DNA of 64,000 nt from Blastomonas sp. AAP53 (GCF_000331245.1 NZ_ANFZ01000006.1:558001-622000), one strand, 5' to 3'. Numbered from the stretch's first letter, positions 27,046 to 38,721 are shown. Notes: a model not told the origin generated them from the sequence alone. Translations and numbers: made by a program.

Positions 27046-28458
27046 TCAGATGTGGATCGGCTTGCCCTGCACCGCCATGGCGGCTTCCTTGAGCGCCTCG
27101 CTGTGCGTCGGGTGGGCGTGGCAGGTGTAGGCGATGTCCTCGCTCGTGCCGCCGAATTCCATCGCCTGGGCTGCCTGCGCAATCATCGTCCCGCCGAGCG
27201 ACGCGATGATCCACACGCCCAGGATGCGGTCGGTCTTGGCGTCGGCAATCACCTTGACCATGCCGTCGCCCTCGTGATTGGTCTTGGCGCGCGAGTTGGC
27301 CATCATCGGGAACTTGCCGACCTTGATCGAGCCCCCCGTCTTTTCAAGGCGTTCCTTGGCCTGCTCTTCGGTCAGACCCACGCCCGCGATCTCGGGCATG
27401 GTGTAGACCACGCTCGGGATGATGTCGTGGTTCACGATGCCGGTGAGGCCCGCGATATTCTCGGCCACCGCGATGCCTTCGTCCTCAGCCTTGTGCGCGA
27501 GCATCGGGCCGGGAACGACATCGCCGATCGCCCAGATGCCGGGAACCGAGGTGCTGAAGTCGTGGTCGATCTCGACCTGACCGCGACCATTGACGGCCAG
27601 CCCTGCCTTGTCGAGCGCGAGGCCATCGGTGTTGGGACGACGGCCGATCGACACCAGCACGACGTCGGCTTCGATCGTTTCGGCATCGCCGCCCGCCGAA
27701 GGCTCGACGGTGAGTTCAGCCTTGCTGCCGTTCACCGTTGCGCCGATGACCTTGGTCGAGAGCTTGAACTCGATGCCCTGCTTCTTGAACACCTTGAGCG
27801 ATTCCTTGCGGATTTCGCCGTCCATGCCGGGCAGGATCATGTCGAGATATTCGACCACGGTGACCTTGGCGCCCAGGCGCTTCCAGACCGAGCCGAGCTC
27901 GAGGCCGATCACGCCGCCGCCGATGACGACCATGTGACCCGGCACCTTGGCAAGCTCGAGCGCGCCGGTGGAATCGACGATAATCTGCTGCTCGTTATCG
28001 ACCGTGATGCCGGGAAGCGGTGTGACCGACGATCCGGTGGCGATGACGATGTTCTTGGCGCGATAGGTCTTGCCGCCGACATCGACGGTATCGGTGCCGG
28101 TGAACGCGGCGCGGCCCTTGAGCCATTCGACCTTGTTCTTCTTGAACAGATATTCGATGCCGCCGGTCAGGCCCTTCACCGCATCGCGCCGCTGCGCGTG
28201 CATGGTTTCCAGATCGAGCGTGACCGATCCCTTGATGCCGAGCTTGGCGAGCTTGCCGCTGGCGGCCTCCTCGAACAGTTCGGACGCGTGCAGCATCGCC
28301 TTCGAAGGAATGCAGCCGACGTTGAGGCAGGTGCCGCCCAAGGTCTCGCGGCTCTCGGCGCACGCGGTCTTGAGCCCCAGCTGCGCTGCGCGGATCGCGG
28401 CCACATAGCCGCCGGGTCCGGCACCGATCACCAGAACGTCGAAATCATAGTCAGCCAT
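27046..28458 (-). CDS. lpdA: Dihydrolipoyl dehydrogenase (E3)
   Basis: 470 residues from ATG 28458, with GGAG 7 bases upstream; an in-frame TTG two codons earlier is less likely. FAD-binding GAGPGGYVAAIRAAQ at the start, redox-active disulfide GGTCLNVGCIPSK, NAD-binding VIGGGVIGLELGSVW, and the catalytic His-Glu pair in HAHPTHSEALKEA near the C-terminus. Reoxidises the lipoyl arm of the 2-oxoglutarate dehydrogenase complex encoded directly upstream. Confidence 0.97.
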   Translation of the reverse strand: MADYDFDVLVIGAGPGGYVAAIRAAQLGLKTACAESRETLGGTCLNVGCIPSKAMLHASELFEEAASGKLAKLGIKGSVTLDLETMHAQRRDAVKGLTGGIEYLFKKNKVEWLKGRAAFTGTDTVDVGGKTYRAKNIVIATGSSVTPLPGITVDNEQQIIVDSTGALELAKVPGHMVVIGGGVIGLELGSVWKRLGAKVTVVEYLDMILPGMDGEIRKESLKVFKKQGIEFKLSTKVIGATVNGSKAELTVEPSAGGDAETIEADVVLVSIGRRPNTDGLALDKAGLAVNGRGQVEIDHDFSTSVPGIWAIGDVVPGPMLAHKAEDEGIAVAENIAGLTGIVNHDIIPSVVYTMPEIAGVGLTEEQAKERLEKTGGSIKVGKFPMMANSRAKTNHEGDGMVKVIADAKTDRILGVWIIASLGGTMIAQAAQAMEFGGTSEDIAYTCHAHPTHSEALKEAAMAVQGKPIHI

Positions 28459-28498
28459 TTTCAAACTCCATCGTGCGCCAGTTTGGGGCGCACCAAAA

Positions 28499-29746
28499 TT
28501 ACAGGTCGATCAGCAAACGCGTCGGATCCTCGATCGCTTCCTTGATACGCACCAGGAACGTAACCGCCTCACGGCCATCGATCAGGCGGTGATCATAGCT
28601 GAGCGCCAGATACATCATCGGGCGTGCCGCGATCGAGCCATCGGGCATCACGACCGGGCGCTGGTCGATGCGGTGGAGGCCGAGGACCGCGCTCTGCGGG
28701 GGGTTGATGATCGGGGTCGACATCAGCGATCCGAACACGCCGCCGTTCGAGATGGTGAACGTGCCGCCCATCATCTCGTCCATCTTGAGCGTGCCGTCCT
28801 TGGCGCGCTTGCCGAAGTCGGCGATGGTCTTTTCGATGCCGGCAAACGACAGCGTCTCCGCGTTGCGGATGACGGGAACGACCAGGCCGTTGGGCGCGCT
28901 GACCGCCACCGAGATATCGGCGTAATTGTGGTAGACGATCTCATCGCCCTCGATCTGTGCGTTGACCGACGGAACGTCCTTCAATGCCAGGCACGCAGCC
29001 TTGGCGAAGAAGCCCATGAAGCCCAGGCGGATGCCATGCTTCTTCTCGAACAGGTCCTTGTACTTGGCGCGCGCCTCGATCACCGCGGTCATGTCGACAT
29101 CGTTGAACGTGGTCAGCATCGCCGCGGTGTCCTGCGCGGACTTGAGGCGCTTGGCGATGGTCTGGCGGATGCGGGTCATGCGCACGCGCTCGGTCTCGCG
29201 ACCGGCAACGGCATTAGCGGCGGGCGCGGCGGCAGGGGCGGCAGCAGGCGCGGGCGCAGCCTTGGCGGTTTCAGCCGCAGCCAGCACGTCTTCCTTGGTC
29301 AGGCGGCCATCCTTGCCGGTGCCCTTGATGCTGGTGGGATCGAGCCCGTGCTCGAGCACCAGACGGCGCACGGCGGGCGACAGGCTGACGGGTTCGCCCG
29401 AGCTCACGGCGGCGGTGGGCGCCGGGTCAGCCTTGGCGGCAGCAGGTGCGGGGGTCGGCGCGGGCGCCGGAGCCGGCGTGGCGGGCGGGGACGCGGCAGC
29501 CGCGCTGCCGGCAGCTTCGATCATCGCCAGCAGCGCGCCGACCTGAACGGTATCGCCTGCGGCATACATCTGCTGGCCCATCACGCCGGCAGATGGAGCA
29601 GGCACTTCGACCGCGACCTTGTCGGTTTCCAGGCTGGCAATCGGCTCGTCGGCGGCAACCGCTTCACCGGGCTTCTTCAGCCACTCGCCGATGGTGGCTT
29701 CGCTGATGGACTCGCCCAGAACGGGCACTTTCACTTCGATGCTCAT
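28499..29746 (-). CDS. odhB: Dihydrolipoyllysine succinyltransferase (E2 of 2-oxoglutarate dehydrogenase)
   Basis: 415 residues. One N-terminal lipoyl domain with the modified Lys in [12 protein letters not shown] (about residue 43). An Ala/Pro linker follows, then a peripheral-subunit-binding domain ([15 protein letters not shown] to GRLTKEDVL), a second Ala/Pro linker and the catalytic domain ending [13 protein letters not shown] with the active-site His. The [10 protein letters not shown]-like region ([12 protein letters not shown]) marks the succinyltransferase rather than acetyltransferase type. It forms the core of the complex with SucA and Lpd. Confidence 0.97.
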   Translation of the reverse strand: MSIEVKVPVLGESISEATIGEWLKKPGEAVAADEPIASLETDKVAVEVPAPSAGVMGQQMYAAGDTVQVGALLAMIEAAGSAAAASPPATPAPAPAPTPAPAAAKADPAPTAAVSSGEPVSLSPAVRRLVLEHGLDPTSIKGTGKDGRLTKEDVLAAAETAKAAPAPAAAPAAAPAANAVAGRETERVRMTRIRQTIAKRLKSAQDTAAMLTTFNDVDMTAVIEARAKYKDLFEKKHGIRLGFMGFFAKAACLALKDVPSVNAQIEGDEIVYHNYADISVAVSAPNGLVVPVIRNAETLSFAGIEKTIADFGKRAKDGTLKMDEMMGGTFTISNGGVFGSLMSTPIINPPQSAVLGLHRIDQRPVVMPDGSIAARPMMYLALSYDHRLIDGREAVTFLVRIKEAIEDPTRLLIDL

Positions 29747-29809
29747 GGTTCACAAACCTTCGTCACTGTCCGCTTCAATTCGCGGATATCATTGTATGTT
29801 AGGCGGGGG

Positions 29810-32635
29810 TCAGCTGCCGCGCTGACGCCGGATTTCGTCGCGGACATCATGGCCCAGAGCGTCTGCAATGAGCGCGCCCTGTTCGGCCTGGTGGCGCTTG
29901 GCAAGACCGGTGGCGGGCGATGCCGCCGCGATCCGGCCCGCGTAACGCGCCCGCTTGGGGGCAACGCCGGCATCGGCCAGGCATTCCTCGATGAAGGGCT
30001 CGACGAAGAACCAGCTGCCGTTGTTGCGGGCTTCTTCCTGCGCCCAGACGACCTCTTCCAGATTGACCATGCGCTTGAGGCGGATGGTCAGCGGCTCGCC
30101 GGGGAAGGGGTAGAGCTGCTCGAGGCGGATGATAGCGGTGTGCTTGTCGCCCGCCGCGTCGCGCGCTTCCATCAGGTCGAACGCCACCTTGCCCGAACAC
30201 AGCACCAGACGCTTGATGTCCTTGTCCTCCGGCTGAGCCGGGTCGGACAGGATGCGCATGAAATGGCTGTTGCCGCAGAAATCCTGCGTCTTCGAGACCG
30301 CCATCTTGTGCCGCAGCAGCGACTTGGGCGTCATGATGATCAGCGGCTTGCGGAACGGACGGTGCATCTGCCGGCGCAGTACATGGAAGTAGTTGGCCGG
30401 CGTGGTGATGTTGCACACCTGCATGTTGTCGCCCGCGCACAGCTGCAGGAAGCGTTCGAGACGCGCCGAGCTGTGTTCCGGACCCTGGCCTTCCATGCCA
30501 TGCGGCAGCAGCATCACCAGACCGTTGGCGCGCAGCCACTTGGCCTCGCCGCTGGCGATGAACTGGTCGATCATGATCTGCGCGCCATTGGCGAAATCGC
30601 CGAACTGCGCTTCCCACAGCACCAGGGTCTTCGGGTCGGCCATGGCGTAGCCATATTCGAAGCCCAGCACGCCGTATTCGGACAAGGGGCTGTCGAGCAC
30701 TTCGAACCGGCCATGCGGCACCTGCTCGAGCGGCAGATAACGGCCGCCGGTGTTCTGGTCGATCCACACCGCATGGCGGTGGCTGAACGTTCCGCGTCCG
30801 GAGTCCTGACCCGAGAGACGGACGGCATAGCCTTCCGACACCAGCGAGCCGAACGCCAGCGCTTCGCCGGTCGCCCAGTCGAAGCCTTCGCCCTTTTCGA
30901 ACATTTCGCGCTTGGCATCGATGACGCGGCGCAGGGTCTTGTGGACCTCATGCCCTTCGGGGATGTTGGTCAACGTGCGGCCGAGGCTTTCGAGCAGCTT
31001 CTTGTCGATGCCGGTCTCGACATTGCGACGCGCGTACTCGGGGTCGGCAGGCGCGTGCAGGCCCGACCAGCGTCCGGCAAACCAGTCTGCCTGATTGGCC
31101 TTGTAGGTCTTGCCGGCCTCGAATTCGAGCTCGAGATTGTCCGAGAACGCAGTCGCAGTGCCGTCGATCCAGTCCTGCGACACCACGCCCTGTTCGATCA
31201 GCCGGTCGCCGTAGATCTTGCTGACACGCGGGTGCTGGCGGATCTTGGCGTACATCTGCGGCTGGGTGAAGCTGGGCTCGTCGCCCTCGTTGTGGCCGAA
31301 GCGGCGATAGCACCACATGTCGATGACGACGTCGCGATGGAACTGCTGGCGGAAATCGATCGCCATCTTGCAGGCAAAGGTCACCGCTTCCGGGTCATCG
31401 CCGTTGACGTGCAGGATCGGCGCCTGAACGCCCTTGGCGACATCCGACGGATAGGGCGAGGAGCGCGCAAACTGCGGGCTCGTCGTGAAACCGATCTGGT
31501 TGTTGACGATGAAGTGGATGCAACCACCGGTATTGTATCCGCGGATGCCCGAGAAACCGAGGCATTCCCACACGATGCCCTGACCGGCAAAGGCGGCATC
31601 GCCGTGCAGCAGCACCGGCAGCACCTGGCTGTGATCGGTCAGGTCGTCGCGGTTGACCTGCTGCGCGCGGACCTTGCCGAGCACAACGGGGTCGACCGCT
31701 TCAAGGTGCGAAGGATTGGGGACCAGCGACATATGGACACTGATGCCGTCGAACTCGCGGTCGGTGCTGGTGCCGAGGTGATATTTCACATCGCCGGAGC
31801 CTGCGACGTCATCAGGGTTGGACGAGCCGCCCGAGAATTCGTGGAAGATCACGCGATAGGGCTTGGCCATCACGTTGGCGAGCACGTTCAGGCGGCCACG
31901 ATGCGGCATGCCATAGACGATTTCCTTGAGGCCGAGCTGGCCGCCGTACTTGATCACCGCTTCGAGCGCGGGGATCATCGATTCACCGCCATCGAGGCCG
32001 AAGCGCTTGGTGCCGACGTACTTCTTGCCGAGGAAGTTCTCGAACGTCTCGGCCTCGATCACCTTGGAGAGGATCGCCTTCTTGCCGTTTTCGGTAAACT
32101 CGATGACCTTGTCGACGCCTTCCATCCGGTCCTGGAAGAAGCGGCGCTCCTCCACGTCCGAGATATGCATGTATTCCAGGCCCACCTTGCCGCAGTAATT
32201 GGCGCGCAGGGTATCGATCAGCTGGCGTACGGTGGCGCTTTCAAAGCCCATCGTGCCGCCCAGGAACACCTTTTCGTCCATCTCGGCAGCGGTGAAGCCG
32301 TGATATTCTGGCGTAAGGTCGGCGGGCAGTTCCTGCTGCGACAGGCCCAGAGGATCCAGATCGGCTGCGAGATGGCCGCGCACCCGGTAGGTGCGGATCA
32401 GCATCATCGCGCGGATCGAACGATCCGCCGCGCGCGCGACCGCCGCTTCATCCACCGGCTGGCCAGCGGCTGCCGATGCGTTGCGCACCGCCGCTTTCAC
32501 GGCTGCCTGCATCTGCATCGGGTCGAGCGCTGCCGTCAGGTCGTCGCCATCGCCCAGCGGCCAGTTGCTGCGCTGCCAGGTCGGCCCTGCCTGGGGGCCT
32601 TCTGCCGGATCGAAATCATATGCGTCGTAGGTCAT
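29810..32635 (-). CDS. sucA: 2-oxoglutarate dehydrogenase E1 component
   Basis: 941 residues, thiamine-diphosphate enzyme that decarboxylates 2-oxoglutarate and succinylates the E2 lipoyl arm. Visible features are GMPHRGRLNVLANVM near 245, the ThDP motif beginning GDAAFAGQG and running to NNQIGFTTSP, and GDEPSFTQPQMY. The C-terminal transketolase-like part has LLPHGMEGQGPEHSSARLERFLQLC. The N-terminus contains the usual NSSAAAGQ-like helical arm. A repeat element separates it from sucD upstream. Confidence 0.97.
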   Translation of the reverse strand: MTYDAYDFDPAEGPQAGPTWQRSNWPLGDGDDLTAALDPMQMQAAVKAAVRNASAAAGQPVDEAAVARAADRSIRAMMLIRTYRVRGHLAADLDPLGLSQQELPADLTPEYHGFTAAEMDEKVFLGGTMGFESATVRQLIDTLRANYCGKVGLEYMHISDVEERRFFQDRMEGVDKVIEFTENGKKAILSKVIEAETFENFLGKKYVGTKRFGLDGGESMIPALEAVIKYGGQLGLKEIVYGMPHRGRLNVLANVMAKPYRVIFHEFSGGSSNPDDVAGSGDVKYHLGTSTDREFDGISVHMSLVPNPSHLEAVDPVVLGKVRAQQVNRDDLTDHSQVLPVLLHGDAAFAGQGIVWECLGFSGIRGYNTGGCIHFIVNNQIGFTTSPQFARSSPYPSDVAKGVQAPILHVNGDDPEAVTFACKMAIDFRQQFHRDVVIDMWCYRRFGHNEGDEPSFTQPQMYAKIRQHPRVSKIYGDRLIEQGVVSQDWIDGTATAFSDNLELEFEAGKTYKANQADWFAGRWSGLHAPADPEYARRNVETGIDKKLLESLGRTLTNIPEGHEVHKTLRRVIDAKREMFEKGEGFDWATGEALAFGSLVSEGYAVRLSGQDSGRGTFSHRHAVWIDQNTGGRYLPLEQVPHGRFEVLDSPLSEYGVLGFEYGYAMADPKTLVLWEAQFGDFANGAQIMIDQFIASGEAKWLRANGLVMLLPHGMEGQGPEHSSARLERFLQLCAGDNMQVCNITTPANYFHVLRRQMHRPFRKPLIIMTPKSLLRHKMAVSKTQDFCGNSHFMRILSDPAQPEDKDIKRLVLCSGKVAFDLMEARDAAGDKHTAIIRLEQLYPFPGEPLTIRLKRMVNLEEVVWAQEEARNNGSWFFVEPFIEECLADAGVAPKRARYAGRIAAASPATGLAKRHQAEQGALIADALGHDVRDEIRRQRGS

Positions 32636-32652
32636 AAACTACCGTCCCTATA

Positions 32653-32809
32653 TCCCCTCTCCCCACCGAGGGAGAGGGTTGCGCAGACTTGGGCACGCCT
32701 GGCCCCAGTCGAAGCTGGGAGAGGGGGCAGCGACGCTACCGGTCGTGCTCCCAGCCCTCTCCCTCGCATCGCTGTGCGATGCTTCCCCTCTCCCCTCAGG
32801 GGAGAGGGT
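32653..32809. repeat. Hairpin-forming repeat element (gggagaggg family), copy 2
   Basis: Fills the sucD-sucA gap. CCCTCTCCCC / GGGAGAGGG arms at 32655-32678, followed by gttgcgcagacttgg and cagtcgaagctgggagaggg as in copy 1. A second CCCCTCTCCCCT/AGGGGAGAGGG hairpin lies at 32786-32809. It lies inside the TCA operon, where a hairpin could separate or stabilise mRNA segments. Confidence 0.78.
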
Positions 32810-32817
32810 CATTATCG

Positions 32818-33705
32818 TCACACCGTCTCAAGCAACTCAGCAAGGGTCGTGCCAAGCAGCGAGGGCGAGGGGGAGACGCGGATGCCCGCTTCTTCCATCG
32901 CCGCGATCTTTTCTTCCGCGCCGCCTTCGCCGCCCGAAACGATTGCCCCTGCATGGCCCATGCGGCGTCCCGGAGGCGCCGTGCGGCCCGCGATGAAGCC
33001 GACCATCGGCTTCTTGCGACCACGCTTGGCCTCGTCCTTGATGAACTGCGCGGCTTCTTCTTCCGCACTGCCGCCGATTTCACCGATCATGATGATCGAG
33101 GTGGTCTCGTCATCGGCGAGGAACAGTTCGAGCACGTCGATGAAGTTGGTGCCGTTGACCGGATCGCCGCCGATGCCCACAGCCGTGGTCTGGCCGAGGC
33201 CCACTGCGGTGGTCTGGTGCACGGCTTCATAAGTCAGCGTGCCCGAGCGCGAGACGACGCCGACCGAGCCCTTCTTGAAGATGCTGCCGGGCATGATGCC
33301 GATCTTGCATTCATCAGGCGTCAGCACGCCGGGGCAGTTCGGGCCGATCAGGCGCGAGCCGCTGCCGACGAGCGCGCGCTTGACGCGGACCATGTCGAGC
33401 ACGGGAATTCCTTCGGTGATCGCCACGATCAGTTCCATCTTGGCGTCGATCGCTTCGAGGATCGAGTCCGCTGCGAACGGTGGCGGAACGTAGATGCAGG
33501 TCGCGGTCGCGCCGGTGGCGGCCTTCGCTTCTGCCACGGTGTTGTAGTTGGGCAGGCCGATGTGCGTGGTGCCGCCCTTGCCGGGAGTCACGCCGCCGAC
33601 CATCTGCGTGCCATAGGCCAGCGCCTGTTCGGTGTGGAATGTACCGGTCGCACCGGTCATCCCTTGCGTGATCACCTTGGTATGCTTGTTGACGAGAATG
33701 CTCAT
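32818..33705 (-). CDS. sucD: Succinyl-CoA synthetase (ADP-forming) alpha subunit
   Basis: 295 residues from ATG 33705 ([18 protein letters not shown]). CoA-binding [16 protein letters not shown], a central [22 protein letters not shown], and the phosphohistidine in [12 protein letters not shown]. Partner of SucC, which is encoded about 10 kb away on the other strand. Its start overlaps the stop of the upstream unknown gene (ATGA), so the two are translationally coupled. Confidence 0.97.
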   Translation of the reverse strand: MSILVNKHTKVITQGMTGATGTFHTEQALAYGTQMVGGVTPGKGGTTHIGLPNYNTVAEAKAATGATATCIYVPPPFAADSILEAIDAKMELIVAITEGIPVLDMVRVKRALVGSGSRLIGPNCPGVLTPDECKIGIMPGSIFKKGSVGVVSRSGTLTYEAVHQTTAVGLGQTTAVGIGGDPVNGTNFIDVLELFLADDETTSIIMIGEIGGSAEEEAAQFIKDEAKRGRKKPMVGFIAGRTAPPGRRMGHAGAIVSGGEGGAEEKIAAMEEAGIRVSPSPSLLGTTLAELLETV

Positions 33706-34309
33706 GGTTTCAGAAACTCCATTGCAGTGGCCGTAAAGACGAGGCCGGATAACGGGATATTGGCGGCGGCGAGCGCGCCTTGCGGAACGAAACTGACTTC
33801 CATTTCGATGTGGCCGGGTTTCAGGCCCGGGCTCCATACGTGCTTGATCATGCCGCCTTCGGGCGTCTGGGTGTCGTTGGGCTTGCGAACGGCCCACTCT
33901 TCAAGATCTTCGGACGAAATGGGGATGGCGGCGGTGAAATCATAGACCCGGCAGCCATGCGACCGCAGCGTTTCCAGGTCGACGCCCGAAAGCACCACGC
34001 CCAGCTCGCGGCCCGCGACGGTCATGCGGTATTCGCCGCCGTCGATCAGTTTCATGTCGGGATCGCTCTCGGCGAGCTTGGCCTTGCCGAACGCGACCAG
34101 CTTCATCAGCGCGCCAGTGTCATCGGCAGGAACCGGCTGCCAGCCTGCGGCGAGCACGCTGGCCTTGGCGACGGCCATGTTCTCGATACCCGAACAAGCG
34201 GTCGCAAACGCGGAGAGCACCTCACGCGCAGGGTAGGGGTTTTCGGCTGGCGGCGCGTCTTGCATCGCCGCCAGCGCGAAAAGTCCGATCAGAAGACCGG
34301 AAGCAGGCA

Positions 34310-34310
<1 letters not shown>
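33702..34310 (-). CDS. Unknown secreted or envelope protein between mdh and sucD
   Basis: 202 residues from ATG 34310, which overlaps the mdh stop (TGATG); its own stop overlaps the sucD start (ATGA). The N-terminus [21 protein letters not shown] looks like a short signal peptide. One Cys pair is present ([10 protein letters not shown] and SHGCRVYDF), compatible with a periplasmic disulfide. No family recognised. Its double coupling to two TCA genes suggests fixed co-expression, but a metabolic role is not shown. Confidence 0.78.
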
Positions 34311-35711
<1,401 letters not shown>

Positions 35712-36728
35712 ATGGCTACCAAAGTGCAATATACAGTCGATACCGAGTTGTCGCTCAAGCTGTTTCAGGATGGCGCCAGCGCGCAGGAGAATTTCGACAG
35801 CTCGATCACGGGCAAATGCCGCGACGGTGAGTTCGGAATTTTCTACCAGATGGACCGGCTCGAAGCCTATGGTCTGACTGGCGTGTTTTTCGTCGATCCC
35901 ATGCCCGCGCTTGTCTACGGACCGGGCGTCGTGGCCCGGATCGTGGAACCGATCCTGAAGCGCGGACACGAGGTTCAGCTGCACATCCACACCGAATGGC
36001 TGGAATTTGCGCGCGATCATGAACTGAGCCATCTGCGCGGACGCAATATCGCCGATTTTTCGCTGGAAGATCAGATCCGCCTGCTGGATCAGGCGCGCGC
36101 GCTGCTCATGCTCGCAGGCGCGCCCCAGCCCACGGCCTTCCGAGCCGGCAATTTTGGTGCAAACGACGACACGCTCAGAGCCTTGAATGCGCTGGACGTC
36201 CAGTATGACAGCAGCTTCAACCCGGCGTTCCTCGAAGGCGAATGCGCGATCCGCCTCCCACCCGGTACGCCGCCGTTTGCTGAGCATCTTGGTGTCGATA
36301 TCATCCCGGTCAGCGTCATCGAGGACCGGCCAGGCAATATCCGTGCGGTCCAATTGTGCGCATTGTCGGCATGGGAAATGCGTGATGCGCTCACCCATGC
36401 AGCGCAACATGAATGGCCCTGTTTCACGATCGTCAGTCACAGCTTCGAACTGCTCAGCCGCGACCGCACGCGCGTGAACGCCATCGTCAAGCAGCGCTTC
36501 GAAGCCATGTGCCTGAACATTGCAGAGCAGTCCAAGCTTGAGCATGCGGGGTTCAATGCCCTGCTGCCAAAGCGCAAGGGTTCGCTGATTGCGGTGCCCG
36601 CCAATCTGGTGCGCACGGCGATGCGCTATGGCGAGCAGGCAATCAGCCGCCTGCGATACGAGGTGGGCATTGCGTCCACCTTTTTCCTGAACGAATTTGC
36701 AATGGCGGAGTCGCTCGTAGCGCTCTGA
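35712..36728 (+). CDS. Polysaccharide-deacetylase-like protein
   Basis: 338 residues. The N-terminus has VDTELSL in the position of the NodB metal-binding Asp pair, and GHEVQLHIHTEW resembles the histidine motif of these enzymes. FRAGNFGANDDTLRAL matches the third motif region (RAxxF). The fold is probably a divergent NodB/CE4-like barrel acting on a surface glycan. It has no signal peptide. Downstream neighbours (GNAT/FemAB-like, methyltransferase) suggest a small envelope or lipid-linked sugar modification group. The specific substrate is unknown. Confidence 0.75.
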   Translation: MATKVQYTVDTELSLKLFQDGASAQENFDSSITGKCRDGEFGIFYQMDRLEAYGLTGVFFVDPMPALVYGPGVVARIVEPILKRGHEVQLHIHTEWLEFARDHELSHLRGRNIADFSLEDQIRLLDQARALLMLAGAPQPTAFRAGNFGANDDTLRALNALDVQYDSSFNPAFLEGECAIRLPPGTPPFAEHLGVDIIPVSVIEDRPGNIRAVQLCALSAWEMRDALTHAAQHEWPCFTIVSHSFELLSRDRTRVNAIVKQRFEAMCLNIAEQSKLEHAGFNALLPKRKGSLIAVPANLVRTAMRYGEQAISRLRYEVGIASTFFLNEFAMAESLVAL

Positions 36729-36740
36729 CGTTGCGGTCTG

Positions 36741-37655
36741 TCAGCCGCGCAGCAGCTTGCGGATACGGGCCTTGGCGCCGATGCGATCGAGCCACGCGCC
36801 AGAGCCTTCGACGGTGGCGTTGAACCTGTGATGGGCCGTGAGCAAGGCCCGGTTGGTGAGCGTCGGCTTCATCAGAAACACCGTTGCGCATTCGACCTGA
36901 TCGGTGCCGAACAGGGCCTTGTGCGCGCCATCGCCCTCGGTAAAATCAAAGTAACGGAAGCGCGCTTCCGCAAACAGTTGCTCGAGAGCATGCATCTGAA
37001 GCACTGTGCCGGGTGATAACGACGCCGTGGCCTGATCATAGCCCAGATAGGCATAGATCAGGATATCGCCGACCACTGGCAGATAGAGATAGGCAATCGC
37101 GCGCTCATCGAGAAACAGGATATACGCGCGCAGGTTGTCGGCCTCGGCCAGCCGATGCGCTTCCTGGCGGAACGTATCGTATCCAGGCAATCCGGCATCG
37201 AGCAGCCGCGCCTGATAGGTCTGGCTGGAGAGCGGCAGCGCCGTATCAAAAAACGCGTCGATCAACTCGGGGCGATGATAGCTGCGAATGTCAAGCGAGC
37301 CGCCGCCTGCGTCAGCGAGCTTGCGCATCTTGCGCTTCAAGGTGGCGCGCGTCTTTGACGAGAACTGCGCCATATAGCCATCATGGCCCAGCGCCATGTC
37401 GATATAGTGGCGGGCGTAGATCTGGGGTTGCGAGGCAACGAGGCCGGGAAAATCCGTCGACAGGCGAGCAAGCATCGCGACCGGGGCCGATTGCAGCCGA
37501 TATCCGTCCGCGTCGACCGGCAATGGTGCAGGGGACAGTGTCTTTGCACCCAGGATCGCATCAAGACCGTAAGGCAATGGCACCAGCATCCGCCGCGCAC
37601 GTGCAACGCAGCGATCTCCCAGCAGGAAGCGGATGTCGGAGGGAACAGGCTGCAT
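36741..37655 (-). CDS. GNAT/FemAB-like acetyltransferase (Acetyltransf_6 type)
   Basis: 304 residues from ATG 37655; the frame is open to 37871 but would then overlap the divergent methyltransferase gene. The pattern SSKTRATLKRKMRKL near 105 and the later HRLAEADNLRAYILFLDERAIAYLYLPVVGD and RYFDFTEGDGAHKALFG are those of GNAT domains grouped as BioF2/CelD-like or FemAB-like (PF13480). Probably transfers an acyl or aminoacyl group onto a cell-surface component. Convergent with the deacetylase-like gene after 12 bases. Confidence 0.8.
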   Translation of the reverse strand: MQPVPSDIRFLLGDRCVARARRMLVPLPYGLDAILGAKTLSPAPLPVDADGYRLQSAPVAMLARLSTDFPGLVASQPQIYARHYIDMALGHDGYMAQFSSKTRATLKRKMRKLADAGGGSLDIRSYHRPELIDAFFDTALPLSSQTYQARLLDAGLPGYDTFRQEAHRLAEADNLRAYILFLDERAIAYLYLPVVGDILIYAYLGYDQATASLSPGTVLQMHALEQLFAEARFRYFDFTEGDGAHKALFGTDQVECATVFLMKPTLTNRALLTAHHRFNATVEGSGAWLDRIGAKARIRKLLRG

Positions 37656-37839
37656 CGGTACGATCCGGTGGTATGAAGTGCGGGTGTCGGTGACAGGACT
37701 TACGGGATTACGGTTAAGATCGCTTGAACCAGCGCGGCACCAAGCGGCCTGATTTACCGGATTTTCACGACAGCCCATTAGCAACTCAAGCTCGAGCTGC
37801 GACCTCGAGATCATCATTGGTAACCGACGGGACAGGACC

Positions 37840-38718
37840 ATGACGCAGCTCATGCCGCATGCGGCTTGCAATCATTGCGGATCGCGCGACGCGCGTCTGG
37901 CTGCGCGGGTGGATGGCTATACGCTGGTGCGGTGCGTTGCTTGTGACCTGGCATTTGTGGCCGACCCGCCATCGCCCGAGCGGCTTTCAGCGCTGTACCA
38001 AGCCAGCAACGAATATCACAGGACGCTGCACGACCCTGCCAGCGGCGATTATGCGCGGATGGCCAAAGTCGCGTGCGAGCATCTGGCCTTTGTGCGCCGC
38101 TGGGCATCGGGCGGCAGGCTTGTCGATGTGGGCTGTTCAACAGGGCTGTTCCTCAACGAGGCGCTGCGCGTGGGCTTTGATGTGTCCGGCGTCGAATTTT
38201 CCGCCACATCCGCACAGTTCGCCCGTGATCAATTCGGTATTCGTGTGATTGATGGCGATATCCACGCGCTGGACCCCGCACCCGAAAGCCTGGATATCCT
38301 GACGATGTTCGACGTCATCGAGCATGTCCGCGACCCTGCAAGCGATATCGCGGCAGCGTACCGCATGCTCAAGCCTGGCGGATTGTTCATCGTCTCCACG
38401 CCGAACATCGACGGGCTTTTCCCCAGGGCGTCCGAACCCCTGGCCGGGTTGCTTGGACACTGGCCGCATCCCGAACCGCCCTGGCATCTCTACCAGTTCT
38501 CGGTCCGCACCCTATCCAATATGCTGAAAAAGCAGGGATTTGCGCCATTGGGTACGCAGCACACCGCCATCGATCTTGCCTATAGCTTTGGAACGCTGCG
38601 CGACCTGCGGCGCAGCCCCAAAAGGCTGGCCTATGCACTTGCCTTCGCCCCGCTCGCCTGGGCCGGCCCTAAGATCGGCATGGGCGACTGGTTCTATCTG
38701 GCCGCGCGCAAAACCTGA
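37840..38718 (+). CDS. Class I SAM methyltransferase with N-terminal zinc ribbon
   Basis: 292 residues. N-terminal CNHCGSRDARL and VRCVACDLAFV form a four-Cys zinc ribbon, common in methyltransferases acting on sugar nucleotides or surface glycans. SAM motif I is VDVGCSTGLFLNEAL near 91-105, and DILTMFDVIEHVRDP near 148 is the acidic motif (Methyltransf_23-like). The C-terminal third is hydrophobic and basic, perhaps membrane-associated. It forms a divergent pair with the GNAT gene and converges with the DUF1989 gene. Confidence 0.88.
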   Translation: MTQLMPHAACNHCGSRDARLAARVDGYTLVRCVACDLAFVADPPSPERLSALYQASNEYHRTLHDPASGDYARMAKVACEHLAFVRRWASGGRLVDVGCSTGLFLNEALRVGFDVSGVEFSATSAQFARDQFGIRVIDGDIHALDPAPESLDILTMFDVIEHVRDPASDIAAAYRMLKPGGLFIVSTPNIDGLFPRASEPLAGLLGHWPHPEPPWHLYQFSVRTLSNMLKKQGFAPLGTQHTAIDLAYSFGTLRDLRRSPKRLAYALAFAPLAWAGPKIGMGDWFYLAARKT

Positions 38719-38721
38719 TGC

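Noticed and set aside
28589-33232. A 1547-codon open frame on the + strand
   Set aside because: It lies antisense to the conserved odhB, sucA and sucD genes, and its translation has no recognisable domain; long antisense frames are common in high-GC DNA.
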